This document shows positions 22,700-34,669 of a stretch of 64,000 nt of DNA, one piece after another (the first letter of the stretch is position 1; each line of letters opens with the position of its first letter). The position numbers were made by a program, and so were the translations under genes. A model generated the notes under the pieces. The model saw only the letters and a program-made list of their open reading frames with translations, was not told where the DNA came from and did not search any database. The stretch is from contig JAKCVP010000398.1 of the NCBI GenBank assembly GCA_023512835.1, positions 62,001-126,000 on the forward strand, given 5' to 3'. Origin of the DNA: Taxillus chinensis (taxonomy: Eukaryota; Streptophyta; Magnoliopsida; Santalales; Loranthaceae).

Positions 22700-23643
22700 G
22701 ATCGTTCGGGAAGAGTGCGTAGGGGGAAATGAATGGCAAAGAATAGGTTACAACCAGGTGGAGTCCCAAGGCACAAAGGGAGTGTGAGAGGCAGTGAGCA
22801 TTGGCGTCTGGCGGTAGCGGTGGGATGCTCACGCGATGGCGGAGAGTCGGTAGAAGGAGCGAGGCACTACTTTGCGATGTCAAAGCCGCAGGCTAGGAAC
22901 AGGTGCCGGTGGGCTCGCTGTCGATCGGAGTGATGCTTGACCGGGGAAGGCGGAAGGATGGAGAGGGCGTATGAATGGAAGAGGTGAAAGATAGCACGAG
23001 GAGCTTTTACAAGCTCTGACTGGTGCAAGACGCCGTTGCTTGTAAGCTGGCTTGGCCTTTTTCCTGCGGAGGATGCAGGACCAGACAGGAAGGGCGTGTC
23101 TTGATTGCGTTGCGGTGCAGCCGTTGAGCAGTGCGAACTGGCCAAGGGTTGCGCAAGGGTGGAGGACAATGAAAGCAGCTTATCGAGGGCCCGAGACGAC
23201 GAGGTTGGGTTCGCTTCGCTTGTTGGGGAGGGAGGCTTGTTCTGTGACATAAGTGGAGGCCCCCAAAAGACGGCAGCTCTGCTCTCTGCTCTGCCTTGCG
23301 ACTCTGCTGCGCGGCTCCTTAATCTTTTGCCGGCGTGGCTATGGCTGCTTGGCGCTGCCAGAGGAAAGCTAACCTTGCTCTCAAGGCGCGATTCTGTCTG
23401 ATGTTCGGGCGTCAGTGTTTCGTCAAAGGAAGAGGGCGGCTGTGTTGCCGGTCGGAGTTTGGCCCGCCTCGCGCCGGTGTGGATGCGCATTGTGAAAGCT
23501 CCATGCGACGAGGCAGGCATCTCGATGACTCGATATATTGTTGGTAACATGCCTACACGAACAGCTGTAGCTAATAAAGTCTAACTCGCACCAAACCCAC
23601 CGCTCGTAACACATGACATTCGTAAGGTAGATAAGGCTGCATC
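22700..23643. other. Promoter side of the GDE1-like gene and 3' flank of the UBA/AT-hook gene
   Basis: A 227-codon minus-strand frame (22867-23550) crosses this stretch. It has low-complexity Ser/Pro-rich composition and no motif, so I do not call it. No other gene was seen. Confidence 0.5.
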
Positions 23644-25437
23644 TCATGCCGCTTTCTTCGGACCTTTGCCCTTCGTGTGCTCCGCCTTGGGCTGATTGGC
23701 TTTGGGTACCTGAGTCTTGCGGAGTAGAGACTCTATGCGCATCCGCTTGCTGAGTCCCACACGATGCGTCTGTCCCGTTCTGGCACAAATGTCTGCTAAA
23801 CTCGCTTTCTTCTTTTTGGACGTAGGCGTAGGTGTTGTGACTTCGTCGGCAGGCTTGGACTTGATAGCAGTTCCATCAGTGGCCTCTACAGCTGACTTGT
23901 GCTCTGGCAGCGCATCGTTGCTATTTCCTTCGTTCTCTGCGAGCAGAGCATTGACTTCGACTTCTTGCAGAGGCGTCCTATCCGACCCCTTCGCCTGTGA
24001 ACCCCTCATGTCTGCTGTCGCGACTTGACTCTTACTCTCATCAGGGCCAGCAGAAGATTTAGGTTCTTCATGCACTTCGCTCTCTCCGTTGTCAGTGACC
24101 TCAGACTTCCTCGGTCTGCCCCGGCGGCCTTTGGTCACTTGGGACTCGCCGAGTGCTGTCTTCTGAGGCGTAGCATCTGACGCAGAAGCCTTCTTTGGTC
24201 GTCCACGCTTCCGCCCAGATGCTGCCGCTTTTGTCTCTCCCTCAATCAATGTGGCGTGTGGCTCCACTGCCTCGTCGGGAAGAGATTTTGGTTGGGCGCA
24301 ATGCTCCACGTCCTCCTGTGTGCATAAGTCTACTACAGGTTGATCCACCACAGGGACTGCCTGGTCAGCATCTGGCTCCGCCACAAGATTTGTTGGCTCG
24401 TCAGTAGCTTCTCTCACTGTCTCTTGATGGTTGAGGTAGTCCAAAGCATCATTGACGCTGCGTGGATGCTCTTTTAGCGCTCGGTCGACCTGTGACGCGC
24501 GGAAGCCCATGTCTTGAAGCAAAGCTCGGTTCTCCGACTGCCGCGAGTCGCCTCGGCCTTCAGTCCTGTCTTCTACCCTTCGACTTCGCTCCGATCTATT
24601 TCGCTTGGTCAGGGTAGATGATGTCGGCTGGCTTGCAGCTTCCGGGCCGGGTCGTACCGATTTGCGTTTTGCAGTTGAGCGGGCGCTAGCGATATCGTTG
24701 CTGAGCTCGTCCATCTCGTCCTCATCCACGACAACACGCTTACGCTTCGCTTTCTTCCCTTTGCTCGTCTTCGAGTCTCCACTTGGGTGACCAGCGGGTA
24801 TTGGCTCTGCTGGAAGCAGGATGATGGGCTCTTGCCGGGGTTCAAGTGGCAATTGCGAATCGGTATCTGTTTGGGCGTTTTGATCCCTTTCTCCAGAAGT
24901 ATGTGGTGTGATCAACGGAGTCCTCTGATGCTGAGATGAGGCTGAAAGCACTGATATGTCGGACATCTGTTCGGTTGCGGTGGGTGGCGCTAGGTCCGAG
25001 GTGCTGTTCATAATGGTGCTCGATTGCTCTACACCTGGCCAGAGTTGATGTTCACCGTGTGGCATATCTATCGCCACCATTTGCTCGGCTGATTGTTGCG
25101 ACGTGACGCTTTTAACAAGGCTCCTCGCAACCTTCTTTACGGGGGGAGGGCTAGGGACGTCGTCATAGGGGTTCAATGGCATGAGAGCTTGTTCAGAAGC
25201 TGCAGGTTGGGCGGGCTGAGGCTCCATAATAACAGGTCCTGAATGCTTTGCTGAAGAGCTGCTGCTCAATGGAATTGGATGTGATGAATTGGCGGGAGAC
25301 TTATGCGACGCCGCAGTGTTAGAGATCGGCTGTGTTGTGCATGTGTCCGACTCAGCGTTGTGAGAAGATGAAGTGAGATATGGCCGGAGGTCCAATTCCG
25401 CGTCCTCCTCATCAGAATCCTGTATGACTGGGACCAT
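23644..25437 (-). CDS. UBA and AT-hook containing nuclear protein of unknown function
   Basis: Function not recognised. The protein is largely disordered and rich in Ser, Glu and Lys. A UBA-like three-helix segment lies near residues 303-338 (LLQDMGFRASQVDRAL, then NDALDYLNHQ). Two AT-hooks follow, KRGRPKK near residue 404 and RRGRPRK near 437, which bind AT-rich minor grooves. A basic C-terminal motif, RVGLSKRMRIESLL, lies at about 570. A basic cluster KGKKAKRKR near residue 220 could be a nuclear signal. I place the start at 25437 because MVPVIQDSDEED looks like a natural acidic N-terminus. The frame stays open to a Met at 25632, which would add 65 residues. It is divergent from VPS11. Confidence 0.75.
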   Translation of the reverse strand: MVPVIQDSDEEDAELDLRPYLTSSSHNAESDTCTTQPISNTAASHKSPANSSHPIPLSSSSSAKHSGPVIMEPQPAQPAASEQALMPLNPYDDVPSPPPVKKVARSLVKSVTSQQSAEQMVAIDMPHGEHQLWPGVEQSSTIMNSTSDLAPPTATEQMSDISVLSASSQHQRTPLITPHTSGERDQNAQTDTDSQLPLEPRQEPIILLPAEPIPAGHPSGDSKTSKGKKAKRKRVVVDEDEMDELSNDIASARSTAKRKSVRPGPEAASQPTSSTLTKRNRSERSRRVEDRTEGRGDSRQSENRALLQDMGFRASQVDRALKEHPRSVNDALDYLNHQETVREATDEPTNLVAEPDADQAVPVVDQPVVDLCTQEDVEHCAQPKSLPDEAVEPHATLIEGETKAAASGRKRGRPKKASASDATPQKTALGESQVTKGRRGRPRKSEVTDNGESEVHEEPKSSAGPDESKSQVATADMRGSQAKGSDRTPLQEVEVNALLAENEGNSNDALPEHKSAVEATDGTAIKSKPADEVTTPTPTSKKKKASLADICARTGQTHRVGLSKRMRIESLLRKTQVPKANQPKAEHTKGKGPKKAA

Positions 25438-25834
25438 ACTTACGCACAATGATTTGCAGGACTCGCGGGCATAGGAGCAATGCGCGCGACTATGGGCGTC
25501 ATGATGCGTGTCGTGGGAGACGCGTCGAGCCCTCACAAGGTTCAGCGACTGCGACGCCAAGTCAGATGACCTGACGTCTCGGACACTCTCAGTGCTGCTT
25601 CCATCGACGACTTCATGCGTCCCCGTCTCCATTGAATTTCACGCCTGACACAACTGAAGCGTTTCTTGATTACTCGGCTACATCGCTCGTGATAGCGCTT
25701 ACTTGTGCCATATCTCTGGGGCTTATCTATCCGCGACGCCTTCTTCAAATCACTCAGTCATCGTGCCCCTCGGCGCATGATGTCTATTGGATCTGTCTAT
25801 TGACTATCGGGTCCAAGAGCTGTGCAGCCACGCT
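25438..25834. promoter_or_regulatory. Shared divergent promoter of the UBA/AT-hook gene and VPS11
   Basis: About 400 bp separate the two proposed start codons of oppositely transcribed genes, so both promoters must lie here. If the AT-hook protein starts at 25632 instead, the shared region shrinks to about 200 bp. I cannot assign individual sites. Confidence 0.5.
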
Positions 25835-28800
25835 ATGGCTCTCACATCGGTATCAGCGCACCTCTAGCTGGTTCGATATGGTTGCTGACCTACTCTAGTG
25901 GAAAGCATTCAAATTCTTCGATGCCTCGGACATTACCTTTCAGGATGAGGACGTAACGAAACTGTTCACTGTGCGTCCGGACCCCCATAGGAGACCCTAT
26001 CTGTGCTAATGTATGCTAGCAAAACGAGTTCAGCTGTCTTTGCACTGGCTCAGATAATCTCTTTGTGGCCGGCAAGGATGGCTCTGTTCGCGTGCTCTCC
26101 AAGACCTTCAAGGTTGTCCGAACCTTCAAGGCGCATGAGACCGGCTCCATCACTCACATGAAGCAAATAGAGGGCACCACGCTTCTCGTTACCGTCTCGG
26201 AGGATCTATCTGCAGAGCCAGTCCTCAAGGTCTGGGCCCTTGATAAGATCGAAAAGAAGACCAACATGCCTCGATGTCAATCTACTCTCACAGTTCAGAA
26301 CGGGCGGAGACAGTTTCCCATTTCTGCATTTGCCGCTCTAGACGACCTCTCGCAGCTAGCGTTCGGTTTCGCCAACGGTGCTGTGACCCTGATCAGAGGT
26401 GACCTCATACATGACAGGGGCGCGAGACAGCGTACTGTATTTGAGTCTGAAGAGCCCATCACCGGGATCGACTTCAGACAGGGGAGCACCACAGCTTTGT
26501 ATATTGCAACTACGGCTCGAATCCTCATATTGGTCATCTCAGGCCGCGGCCAGGGGCAGCCAGTACGGACCCTTGACGATATTGGCGCTGCTGTCGGCTG
26601 TATGACCGTCGACAGCGATACTAGAGATGTTATAGTTGCACGTGACGATGCCGTCTACTACTATGGTCTTCACGGAAGAGAATCTTGCTTCACCTGCGAC
26701 GGACGAAAGACATTATTGCGGACTCACAAGGATTACATTGCTTTGAGTTTCCCTGCGTCCACGAGCTCGATTCCCTTGGCTAAGCTGAGCACTGCTGGAT
26801 CGAATCCAAGCACAGCACCTTCTAGACGACAGGCCCTCGTCGTCTTAAACACAGACTTCCATTTCATAGCCCATACTGATCTACTCGATGCTGAAGTCCT
26901 GGCGTGTTTTGTGGAGTGGGGAGATCTCTTCGTCTTGACAGTGGACGGCAAGGTAAGTTTCAGCGGCCCCGTTTGTGACCTTGTACTCATTCTCGAAGTT
27001 GCGACGCTTTCATGAGAAGCCTCTTCAACAAAAGTTCCAGATTCTGTTCCAGCGCGACTATTATGTCCTTGCAATCCAGATTGCCCAGAAACTTGGAGTG
27101 AGCGCGTCGCAGCAGAACATGATCTTTCGCAAATATGGCGACTTCCTCTACCAGAAGAAGGACTACGATACCGCAATGCAGCAGTATTTGCGAGCTATCG
27201 ACAGTACCGAGCCTTCACAAGTCATCCGGAAGGTATGCATGCGCAGTCTCACTGACTTATTCTCCCTGCTAATTCTTGCAGTATCTGGATACACAACGTA
27301 TTGGCAATTTGATAGAGTATCTTGAGGAGCTCCATGAGCATGGCAGGGCGACCGCCGATCACACGACGCTCCTAATCAACTGCTACGCCAAGTTGAAAGA
27401 TGTAGAGAAGCTCGAAACATTCATCCGGACTCCTGATCAGAAATTCGACCTAGACACCGCCATATCGATGTGCAGGCAAGGGGCATACTTCGATCAAGCT
27501 GCATACCTGGCCCGAAAGTATCTCGAGCACGATATCGTTGTCTTCGTGCTGGTAGAGGACTCGAAGAAATACTCTGAGGCACTTGCATACATATGGCGGT
27601 TGGAGCCAGATCTCGTAAGACGCAAATTGTCAAGGGCTGGGTACTCGATTGCTGACGATCGCTCCATAGGCCTTTCGAAACCTGTCCAAATATGCGGTAG
27701 TACTGCTCGAGCACTGCCCGAAAGACACTACACATCTGCTTATTGACTACTACACCGGGCAATTCAAACCTAAAAAAGATGCGGTAGTTGTCACAGCAAA
27801 ATCTACCCAACCGCAATCGACGAGCCTCGCCTCGTCTGCAGTGCAGAATCTAGCTGCTCTCCTACCTCTACCATACATGAACATGAATACTGGAGAACAT
27901 AGAACCGACTCCAAAACCGAGACACACATTGTCGAATCTGTAGACGAGGGGCCGCCACCAAAGTACCCTGTCCCGAAGCCACGCACGGCATTCTCTGCGT
28001 TCGTGGATCATCCTCAGGAGCTTGTCGTCTTCCTCGAAGCATGCCTCAAATCTGAGAAAGTTGACCAGGATGACAAAGTGGATCTCTATACCACGCTCTT
28101 TGAGATCTATTTGAGAACGGGCAATCAGAAAGGCGAAGATCAGGCAGAATGGATCGGCAGGGCAAAGCAGCTGATCGAAGCAGAAGAGGTACGATCAGAC
28201 TTAGAGAACCCCACGCCAAGACCAGCGGTTGACACAAGCAGATTCCCATTGATACGTCGAACGTGCTACTCTTGTCCCATTTGGAAAAGTTTCGAGACGG
28301 CACTGTCCTTGTGCGAGAGCAGCAAGGATTGCGGTTCGACATCTTCCGCTCCTACACTACAGCAAAAGACACTGCAGGTGCTATCAAGGCGCTGCGTAAA
28401 TATGGACCAGAAGAGCCCCAGCTGTATCCCGCGGCGCTGGCTTACTTCACGTCCAGTCCTAGCATATTGGAAGAGGCTGGCACCGAAGTGGATGCAGTGC
28501 TGAAGAAGATCCAAGATGACAAGCTGATGGCTCCTCTACAAGTAATTCAGACACTCTCGACAAACGCCGTGGCAACGATAGGATTAGTCAAAAGCTATCT
28601 GCGTGATACGGTGAGCAAAGAGCGCAAGGAAATCACCGAGGTGAGCAGACTGTCCTGCTAAAGCGGACATTCACGATGATTGCCAGGCTAACACACATGC
28701 AGAACCGCAACATGATTCAGACCTTCAGAGCAGACACAGCCGCGAAGAGGACAGAGTTGTCGTCAATGACCAACGAACCCGCGAAATTCACAAATACACG

Positions 28801-29089
28801 GTGCAGTGCCTGCGGCTATGCGCTGGATCAGCCAACGGTCCATTTCCTCTGCCAGCACTCATACCACCAGCGCTGCCTCAATGTTGGTGAGGGCGAGACC
28901 ATTGAAGATGTGGAATGCGCGCAGTGCGCACCACAGAATGCAACGATACGGGCGATCAAGAAGGCGCAGGCCTCGAACAAGGACAGACACGACCTTTTCC
29001 TGGAAGCCCTGAATCGCAGCAAGGACGGTTTCGGCACAGTAGCCGAATGGTTTGGGCGAGGCGTAATGGGGACTTCTGTAGCAGAGTAG
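25835..29089 (+). CDS. vps11: Vacuolar sorting protein Vps11 (HOPS/CORVET core subunit)
   Basis: A shared subunit of the HOPS and CORVET tethering complexes, acting in endosome and vacuole fusion. Eight exons fit exactly: 25835-25849, 25899-25970, 26020-26952, 26999-27232, 27282-27614, 27670-28188, 28242-28640 and 28703-29089, giving about 963 residues. The first exon is only 15 nt (MALTS) and joins WKAFKFFDASD, the conserved Vps11 start. An N-terminal beta-propeller is followed by clathrin-repeat-like helices, beginning around RRFHEKPLQQKFQILFQRDY and continuing through the region with DYDTAMQQYLRAI and CYAKLKDVEKLETFI. The C-terminal RING-H2 is CSACGYALDQPTVHFLCQHS, then a Cys pair in ECAQCAP. 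Introns are 46-62 nt. The family call is secure. Confidence 0.95.
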
Positions 29090-29480
29090 AAAGCAAAGCT
29101 TGCAATGCATCAAGTCAGGCACGCCGGTGTCTGCTTGTACGAAGCGATCACTGGCGACGTTTAGCCTTGACGGTATGCGTACGTCATTTTGACAGGAGAT
29201 CCGCACGACCCGACAGCTTTCACATGCTGACATGTCACGGACGCCTCGAAGCTTTTCCTGTACTGTCTACACACACGGATGCCCCCTAGCAGTCAGCCTT
29301 GGTCAATGCTCGCAATCTCCAATTACCCTCCAATCGTCTGCTGTGTGTCTGCCTGCATGGCCGTAACGCGCACCCACTCGCTCTCGTTGGCCCTTTAGGC
29401 AACACTCTTCGTCCATCCACCCCCACCCTCAGGAGTGCTCAGCTGCATGAACCCCTACAGCAATCCAGCCATACACGCAA
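29090..29480. other. Spacer between VPS11 and the DDHD gene
   Basis: No supported gene. The last 150 bases are C- and pyrimidine-rich, as in fungal promoters, and precede the start at 29481. Confidence 0.45.
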
Positions 29481-32201
29481 ATGGCCTCCAGCAAACGCTT
29501 TGCTCGCTCGAGCCACGATACCGACGATCGACCGCCTCCCGTTACCTCTCGCTTCTTCTACCAGTCGCCTCTCTCTCTGGACGACCCCCTTGCACCCGTC
29601 GCTATACCCACCGCGGGCCCTACTCACACCAACAGACTGACCCCAAAGCCCTTCTCGGCTTATGATAGCATCGCGCTAGATCAAGCATGGACCGAGCTCC
29701 AGGCAAAGATCAGACAGTATCAGAGGGAGCTGGAGGCAGAAGCTAAGATTGCAACATTCCGAAAAGTCAACGACTGGGAAGACACCGCACCTGCAAGCCG
29801 AGCGCAAAGCCAGACGCGCGGAGATGGCAAGAGCGGTCGCGGGGTGACGGTCTCGCAGCCAGGCCGGAGCAGGACCACCTCGTTGAGCACTACCGGGAAC
29901 GCTCGGAATCTGAGCGAAAAGGGCCTTGGGAGGAGCAATTCGCTGCGTGTGCGCGATCACACACAGGCGGCACTTGGAGGAGATGCGGCGGGCGCTTCTC
30001 GCGATGCAGTAGATTTCGAGAGTACCCTGGGCGGGACTACTGGCACACCTTTCGTGAGGGCGCCCGTGCGACATGGGCTAGCTCGCGAAGAGAGAAGTAC
30101 TCCGTCTACGGCTGGTCAGAGTGAGGAGACACTCAAAGTACCAAATATCTCAGACGCGGACAACAAACTCCACGAGGAGAAGCAATGCGGCGTGCAAAAG
30201 CCGGACGACGTCAAGGTCATGGTCGGCGCTGCGAGAATACACCATGTATTGATGCCGAAGCTCGATCTGGAGCCGACCTACTGGACCCCGGTGAACGATA
30301 TTGCACCTGTTACGAGAGCTACGTGGTTCTACAAGGACTCTATGCTGCCCGTTGAAGTTGACGTTGCTAATATGCTTGAAGCTGGGTACGTGAACGTCAA
30401 GGCATGGACCCAGACGTGGAAGGATGAGCTACGAAGCGCTGTGGAGGTCGGTGCCATTGGAGAGGAGAAGATTGTGTATCCGCTCTGGCCTGACGCACCT
30501 AAGTCTCTGACAGAGTCTCGTCCAAACACTTCTACCGGATCCTGGATGTTTGACGGCAATGTTGAAGACGTCAAGGAGCAGAGACTGCAAGATAAACTCA
30601 AGATGGCCCAGGAAACGATTGAGCGAGCATGTCAGGGGACGAAATATGACAACAGGGCTGCAGGAAACAACACTTACGGCAAGGATGGCACCGTACGACG
30701 CTTCTCACAGATGGCAGTCATCTATTCAGACGAGACGACGGCGTATCTTCTAAAGTCTAATCTGCAGCCGTCAGACTACTATGGCCGTAGACCACTTGCC
30801 AATTATATCCGAAAAGGTCACGATATCGGTATTCGCGTAGTCAGAGGATTTGACGAGGAAAGGTGGAACACGTTGCATCCTACTAAGAGTCCTCGACTGG
30901 TCGCCGTGCCGGGCTCACCTCAAATTCGACCAACGCTTGGTCACCATTCATCGAGCTCGGCGCTACTGGGTCTCCAGCCTAAGACGACGGATCTTGTTCT
31001 TGTCATTCATGGTATTGGACAGAAGCTATCTGAACGCATGGAGAGCTACCATTTCACGCATGCGATGAACTCGTTCCGCAGGGAGATTAACGTCGAATTG
31101 GCGTCCACTGGCATTCGGGCCAACTTGCGTAGAGACGCGGGTGGCATCATGATCCTTCCAGTCAACTGGCGCGCGACGCTCTCTTTTGACGAGGGAGGTT
31201 ACCGAGACGGCCCGGAAGACCCGACGGTGAACAATTTCACTCTGAAAGATATTACACCTGATAGTCTCCAGTCTGTGCGAAATATCGTCAGCGACGTAAT
31301 GCTGGACATACCCTACTACCTGTCACATCACCAGCCTAAGATGATTGCGGCGGTGATCAAAGAGGCAAATCGCATCTACAGAGTGTGGTGTCGACATAAC
31401 CCAGGCTTTGAGCGATATGGGCGTGTTCATCTTGTAGCACACTCGCTGGGGTCAGTAATGTCTCTGGACATTCTGAGCAATCAGCCTACGAGAGTGGAGA
31501 AGCCTGAGCTAAAGCCGAGCGACGATCACTTTGCTTTTGATACCACCAATCTGTATCTGGTTGGAAGTCCCGCTGGGTTCTTCCTGCTGTTGCGGAAAGC
31601 TAGCCTCCTTCCTCGACGTGATAGGAAGAAGCCATCATCAGAAGGCGAGGAATCGACACCTGGCGTGACGGGCGAAAGGGGCACTTTTGGATGCATTGCC
31701 GTGGACAACGTATACAACATTGTCAACTCCTATGATCCAGTGGCCTATCGTGTCAATGCTGCCGTTGATGCGCACTGGTCTGAAACTCTCAAGGCTGCCA
31801 CTATCCCTTCAGTCAAACAAGCTTGGTATCTATGGGGAGGTGCAGACAGGTCGACGTATGGCTCATCGGTGTCTGGCCCATCAGGAATGCGGCCTAGGAT
31901 GCCACATCTGCCCTCTCAGGTGGAACTCGAAACGCACAACTTTACGAGAGAGGAGCTTGCGGAGAAACGAGCGTACCTGCTGAATGACAATGGCCAGATT
32001 GACTTCTTCTTACGCTATGGCGGCGGGCCGCTGGAGATCCAGTACTTGACTATGCTCAGCGCGCACTCGAGTTACTGGAGCTCAAAGGACTTTATTCGGT
32101 TTCTCGTCATGGAGATTGGTAGACGGCCTGGCAAAGACGGAGCATTGCAGGCGCTGAGGCCTGTGAAGAAGCGAGAGTATCGGTCTGGACCTGTGGAGTA
32201 G
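29481..32201 (+). CDS. DDHD-domain phospholipase (intracellular PLA1-like)
   Basis: A homologue of intracellular phospholipase A1 and of yeast Ddl1, which cleaves phospholipids such as cardiolipin and phosphatidic acid. The intron-less frame encodes 906 residues. The first 230 residues are disordered and Ser/Arg-rich, with a possible mitochondrial-type basic start. The lipase core begins near residue 506 (DLVLVIHGIGQKLSE). The nucleophile elbow is HLVAHSLGSVMSLDILS near residue 650, in place of the GHSLG form. The DDHD region supplies NSYDPVAYRVN, QIDFFLRY and LSAHSSYWSSKDFIRFL, which hold the conserved Asp and His residues. It lies tandem to VPS11 and the telomere-protein gene. The family call is firm; the substrate is inferred. 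Confidence 0.92.
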   Translation: MASSKRFARSSHDTDDRPPPVTSRFFYQSPLSLDDPLAPVAIPTAGPTHTNRLTPKPFSAYDSIALDQAWTELQAKIRQYQRELEAEAKIATFRKVNDWEDTAPASRAQSQTRGDGKSGRGVTVSQPGRSRTTSLSTTGNARNLSEKGLGRSNSLRVRDHTQAALGGDAAGASRDAVDFESTLGGTTGTPFVRAPVRHGLAREERSTPSTAGQSEETLKVPNISDADNKLHEEKQCGVQKPDDVKVMVGAARIHHVLMPKLDLEPTYWTPVNDIAPVTRATWFYKDSMLPVEVDVANMLEAGYVNVKAWTQTWKDELRSAVEVGAIGEEKIVYPLWPDAPKSLTESRPNTSTGSWMFDGNVEDVKEQRLQDKLKMAQETIERACQGTKYDNRAAGNNTYGKDGTVRRFSQMAVIYSDETTAYLLKSNLQPSDYYGRRPLANYIRKGHDIGIRVVRGFDEERWNTLHPTKSPRLVAVPGSPQIRPTLGHHSSSSALLGLQPKTTDLVLVIHGIGQKLSERMESYHFTHAMNSFRREINVELASTGIRANLRRDAGGIMILPVNWRATLSFDEGGYRDGPEDPTVNNFTLKDITPDSLQSVRNIVSDVMLDIPYYLSHHQPKMIAAVIKEANRIYRVWCRHNPGFERYGRVHLVAHSLGSVMSLDILSNQPTRVEKPELKPSDDHFAFDTTNLYLVGSPAGFFLLLRKASLLPRRDRKKPSSEGEESTPGVTGERGTFGCIAVDNVYNIVNSYDPVAYRVNAAVDAHWSETLKAATIPSVKQAWYLWGGADRSTYGSSVSGPSGMRPRMPHLPSQVELETHNFTREELAEKRAYLLNDNGQIDFFLRYGGGPLEIQYLTMLSAHSSYWSSKDFIRFLVMEIGRRPGKDGALQALRPVKKREYRSGPVE

Positions 32202-32483
32202 ATGATATAGATGCAATATACACTGTATGACTATGAGCTATTGCTGGCTGGCTACAAGTAAATCCCGTGTGTCGACAGCAAGGACGCGGCTGGATTGTGG
32301 TGAGGGACTCGAGAGAGGCGTTGAATGTCTTGGCAGGGCATGATATGAGGGCTCTCCGGACAGCTTTGCCGCGCTAGCGCGAACTTCTTCATCCCTCACC
32401 TCACCCTACTGCTGCTGCTCCGTCATGATACCGCATGTTCCTACACATGCCTCTGCCTGCTCCCACGCCCGATCACGCTGACC

Positions 32484-34669
32484 ATGTCGTCATCAAGTGC
32501 TGCACAGGGGTCCCTGCCGCCACAGACAAGTGCGCCGCCTGCGCAAAAGCGAGTCTCAGAAGACAACGCGAGCAGCCTGCCTGATAGCAAGAGACTGAAG
32601 ACCAATTTAGAGAATATCACACCGCTCGCGAATGGTATCGCGCCTTCTCAGCCTCAGCCAGGCAGAATCCCTCCATCTGCGCAGCCTGTGTCGTCCTACA
32701 CTCCCCAAGCCAACCCTGGCTCGTCCTCCACATTTCAGACAGCACCTCCCATCCCTCAGCCGACGAACATTGCGCAGCCATCCAGGTCTCAGCCTCCAGT
32801 GAGCCAGCCGATACAAGTATCGAATCGTTCCGCAGCACCTATTCCAGTCAATGGCTCTGTGCAAAGCGCAAGCTCCGTCACCACAGATACCGCCTTCCCT
32901 CCAGATGATACTTTCCTCAGCGACCCCGAAGGCTACATCAAGGGCTTGCTGCTACCTACGCTTGACCAAGTCGTAAGTTCCTGACTGTACGCGCTCTTTT
33001 ATTTCTTCGCTGACCATAGTCTTAGGCACTTTCAGTCATCGAGTTCGCAACAAGATGCTCCGTGAAGCAGCTGCTTGAGATATACGAGAACCCTTCTAGC
33101 CATACTAGACGCGCACTTGACCATCTCCATTCCATATTTCTACGAACAAGGGAAAACTTCATGACATCTGGAAAGTATCTGGATGTCGCTGCGGCGGACC
33201 GTATATCATCCTCTCTGAGTCCAGAGCGAGCCAGACAGGCTTACCGAAATACCAACATGGCTAGCGCAATCTTCATCCTCCTCATACCAACCTATCAAAC
33301 AATGAAAGACCTGCAGTTTCGTCTCGGCGTCGCATTTGAACCGCTAGATCAGTTCCTGAGGGCCGACAACATGGAACTAGCTGCTGGACTCCTCACGCAA
33401 GTGCATCAGTCTCAGATGAGAGAGGCATCCTATCGGCGCGTTCCGACTACGGACGAGCCGCTATCACGCGTTGTTGAGAACAGTCTTGTTGGTAGCATTC
33501 AGGATGATCTATTCCGCTCCGCCTTCTGGCAGCGCTGTCAGGACCTCAGGCACTATCTTATGAACCACTCTCTCAATGAGATGATTGCGGCAGACTGCCG
33601 AGGACAATTCCTTCGTTACTTCCGAAACTACCTGCGGCGCTACCTCGATCCGTCCCTGCCCGAGGAGGTTCCTCCGGCGCCCCAAGCGCCTGCGGCGCCA
33701 ATCTCTGACTTGCCAGACCTGGCAGTATCTGACCCTCGAGATCCGATCGGCTTGGCGGACACGTTCTTGCCAGACGACAACGATGACGGTGATGAAGATT
33801 TTGACATAAATTCATCAATCTTGAATGCTGCGCGTCTGGCTCAGAAATTCATGGAGGGCACATCAACTGCCCAGAAGCCGGCGGCCCCTGCCAAAACCGA
33901 TCCCGTAGGCGCAAATGTGGGAGAGACCAAGAGTCAAGAGGCCGTCTCGCATGCGCCGGCTGATCTCCAGACAGTCGAGACCGTGGCAACGTCATCAGGA
34001 GCGGTTGTTCGAGATGCGGTAGCACCGGAAGAAGGCACTAGTTCTACTAGCGAGCAGTATGAGCGCGTGCGAGAGGTAGCAGCCGCACGAGCTCGGGAAA
34101 AGGCAGCACAGCAACCTCCACCGACTTCAAACAGCTCTAGGCGCCCATGGACAAAGGACGAAGAGCAGGCCTTGATGCATGGGCTCGATCGCGTCAAAGG
34201 TCCGCACTGGAGCCAAATTCTGGCCATGTACGGCCCCGGTGGCTCTGTCAGCGAGGTACTGAAGGACAGAAATCAAGTTCAATTAAAGGACAAGGCACGT
34301 AACATCAAGCTCTTCTTCCTGAAACAAGGCCATCCTGTACCGCCCTACCTTCAAGACGTTACTGGAGAGCTGAAGACCCGGGCCCCGGCTCGGGAGAAGA
34401 GAAACGAGTTTGACGAGCATCTGCAGCGTTCAAGTAGCGAGGACAAGGCCACTATGGACGCTATCAATGCACTGGCAGGCGCGCCTCGAGACGTGAGCGA
34501 TGGGCATGGTGCTCAAGATATGAATGAGGTGGCTGTCGACGAAGACACTAGCGGAGAAGCCGACGTATCTGACGAGTTCAGGAGAGAGTTTGAAGAGGCG
34601 CAAAAGAGTCTAGCCGAGGGCTCAGCTGGCACATCGACGGCAAACACGAGCAGTGTAGGACAAGCCTAG
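32484..34669 (+). CDS. TRF-like telomere-repeat-binding protein with C-terminal telobox Myb domain
   Basis: It probably binds TTAGGG-type repeats at telomeres (Taz1/TRF/Tbf1 family). Two exons, 32484-32972 and 33026-34669, give about 710 residues. The N-terminal 150 residues are Pro/Ser/Gln-rich. Residues about 165-380 look like the TRF-homology dimerisation domain, all helical. Then comes an acidic low-complexity linker. The Myb repeat near residues 534-590 begins [21 protein letters not shown] and has [10 protein letters not shown], a variant of the telobox VDLKDKWRN. The 53-nt intron joins in phase 0. Orthology to Taz1 versus Tbf1 cannot be settled by eye. Confidence 0.85.

Noticed and set aside
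22867..23550. A 227-codon minus-strand open frame upstream of the GDE1-like gene
   Set aside because: Ser/Pro-rich low-complexity translation, no motif, and it lies in the promoter area. A long open frame by chance is plausible at this GC content.
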